A stretch of DNA of 64,000 bases, taken from positions 19,680,704 through 19,744,703 of the forward strand of contig CM034099.1 in assembly GCA_019914945.1 (NCBI GenBank). The letters run 5' to 3'. Positions 62,446 through 64,000 of the stretch are shown here, one piece after another (the first letter of the stretch is position 1; the number at the start of each line of letters is the position of its first letter). The translations under genes were made by a program, and so were the position numbers. The notes below the pieces were generated by a model. That model saw only the letters and a program-made list of their open reading frames with translations, searched no databases and was not told where the DNA came from. This DNA is from Typha latifolia (lineage: Eukaryota; Streptophyta; Magnoliopsida; Poales; Typhaceae).

Positions 62446-63996
62446 TCAAACGCTGACGCTATTGGGCACTCCTCGGCACGTGATCCCGGGTCCCGAGGAC
62501 GGCGCCATCAACTCGTACGGCAAAACCCCGGCCCCGCAACGGTTCCTCCTCGCCGGATCGGCGTTCCTCCTAACGATCTCCTCCTCGGCCCGCCTCACGT
62601 CGGCGGCGAATTCGTGGAACCCCGCCACCATCGCTGCGTCCCCTGTCCACGTGTACGGCTCGCGCCTCTCCCCAAGGTACTCCTCATCCTCGGAGTGCGT
62701 GGACAGCGTGTCGATGACCGTCATGAACGTAGTCGTCTGGGGCAGACTCGGCAGCGCCGAGAGGAAGAAGCGCTGCGGGTCGGCGAGGAAGTGCTGGTAC
62801 TCCGGGTCGCCCTCAGCTGGGACTAGCCGCCGCATAAGTGGGGGCCGGTTGGGGATGTAGCCGCCGAGTGGGTACTGACCGAAGTTCAACGCGGCGTGCT
62901 GAGCGGACGCGAGCCAGATGAGGGTGGTGAGGAGGGAAACCAGGTCGGCTGGGGTGGCGAGCCGGGGCCACCAGGGAGCGTCGCGCTTGTCGGCGTGGCC
63001 GACGTGGACGGCTTCGGAATACCAGGCTTGCAGCTCGGCGTCGGCTTGGACGGCATGGGGGGAGGCGTAGTAGCGGTCCACGTAGGCCCGCGCCCACTTC
63101 TCGATGGCCGACCAGAGGAGGAGCCCATCGGTCGCGTAGGGGTAGTCGTCGATGAGTAGCTTCACCCCATGCGGTTGGCTGGGATCCTCTACCGCCATGC
63201 CTCTGTAAATTCCAAATTTGACGGGATCTTTAATACAAAAATACTCCCCAAAAACAGAAATTGCTAAATGAAATTTCTCTCTTCTTCTTCTTCTTCTTTT
63301 CCCCCCAATTAGTTACCTTCGAATCAGATCGGCAGGAAGACCCTCCTGGTCTAAGCGCCAGTGATCACGATAGAACGCCGCACTAATATCCATGCAGTAT
63401 CTCCCAGGGGTAAATCCCGACTCGATGACTCCTCCGCCGTTGATTAGGATCTGGCGAGCGAGGGCGTTGATCTCTAAGGTGTACCTCATGTGGGGCTTCA
63501 GCATCTTAAAGATTGGGTGCATCACGCTTAGTTGGCGGTGTGCTGCTATTATGAAGGGTTCCATGCACGCATGCGTCCTCAACCTATTTATTCCAATCAA
63601 AGTCTCATAAATTCTAATCGCCTCAGCTTTAATAATTAATATGGTCCAAGACAAAAGTGTTTGACGAAATGAATTAAAAGTAAGTAATTACCAGTGGTTA
63701 ACGAGTTGGTGGACGCCAGCGTCGTTGGAGCACACATGAGCCTTGGCGAGCTGCCATAGCCAAGTGCCGGTGGCATCGGTGGGGGGAGTGAGGACGCGCT
63801 TGGCTCGCGCGCAGTTCGCGGTCGCGGGAGGAAGGCTGAGCTCGATGGCGATCGGCTTTAGGGTCCCGTGACTGGTGAGGAAGAAGATGGTGCGAGTGCC
63901 GTAGGCCTTTCGCCCGTCCTGCGCGTTGATTTGGTCGAGGAAGGGGAGATAGATGTCGTGGTAGTCTATCATGTATAACTTGTTCTCCTCCAATGC
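62446..63996 (-). CDS. LOX: Lipoxygenase, last three exons (type 2 13-LOX-like)
   Basis: Exons on the minus strand: 63692-63996, 63317-63583, 62446-63202; 442 C-terminal residues in phase, with the rest beyond the right edge (an AG acceptor precedes 63996). Plant lipoxygenases add oxygen to linoleic and linolenic acids in oxylipin and jasmonate synthesis. Iron ligands are visible: the two His in HQLVNHW, and the His and Asn in [16 protein letters not shown]. The C-terminal ligand residue, nearly always Ile, is Val here (GVPNSVSV). [20 protein letters not shown] resembles plastid 13-LOX proteins. The pocket position ESGF has Phe, as in 13-LOX, and LARQ keeps the Ala expected of S-specific enzymes. 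The transit peptide and PLAT domain cannot be seen. Confidence 0.92.
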
Positions 63997-64000
63997 CTAA

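Noticed and set aside
62813..63159. Other-frame open stretches over the lipoxygenase last exon
   Set aside because: GC-rich shadows of a clear lipoxygenase exon.
22700..64000. PAL, PDAT and lipoxygenase as a metabolic gene cluster
   Set aside because: They belong to different pathways and are separated by housekeeping and regulatory genes on both strands; ordinary gene neighbourhood explains it.
1..64000. tRNA, rRNA or CRISPR-like arrays
   Set aside because: No cloverleaf, ribosomal sequence or regularly spaced repeats were recognised by eye; a tRNA scan was not possible.

Overview
This window looks like nuclear DNA of a flowering plant, probably a monocot. The reasons are plant-specific families (BREVIS RADIX, GIP1/DUF1296, RWP-RK, PDAT, plant lipoxygenase), GT-AG introns, very GC-rich coding exons set in AT-rich spacers, and many small DNA-transposon remnants. 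The species cannot be named from the sequence alone.

Layout. Bases 1-22.3 kb hold a tandem array of intronless DUF716 (TMEM45-like) membrane protein genes on the + strand: the 3' end of one copy at 1-312 and complete copies at 1828, 10901 and 17422. Flanking DNA was duplicated with the genes, and a promoter-like remnant near 20.9 kb has no gene after it. The array is broken up by a 1.5-kb hAT-type element with an exact 8-bp target duplication (8949-10447), a shorter related element (about 7096-7485), a 1.5-kb inverted-repeat element with internal repeats (about 13.47-15.0 kb), a dead aldo-keto reductase first exon (6386-6707) and an LRR receptor kinase relic (about 15.4-15.95 kb).

From 22.7 to 64 kb the window is gene-rich and ordinary in organisation: an intronless, divergent phenylalanine ammonia-lyase (+), an SLC25A44-like mitochondrial carrier (+), a ten-exon GIP1-like DUF1296 gene (-), a five-exon BREVIS RADIX-family gene (-), a six-exon phospholipid:diacylglycerol acyltransferase (+), a six-exon RWP-RK protein (-), and the last three exons of a lipoxygenase (-) that continues past the right edge. 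I built the exon models by hand from reading frames, GT-AG sites and family motifs; phases close for every spliced gene except one junction in the GIP1-like gene.

The genes serve unrelated processes (phenylpropanoid entry, mitochondrial transport, transcriptional co-regulation, vascular and root growth, triacylglycerol synthesis, oxylipins), and nothing indicates a functional cluster. I found no clearly novel multi-gene system. The points most worth a second look are a 158-bp tandem duplication that copied a splice acceptor in the PDAT gene, the unusual C-terminus of PAL, a valine at the C-terminus of the lipoxygenase, a variant RWP-RK signature beside a CT repeat at a splice donor, and the history of the DUF716 array.
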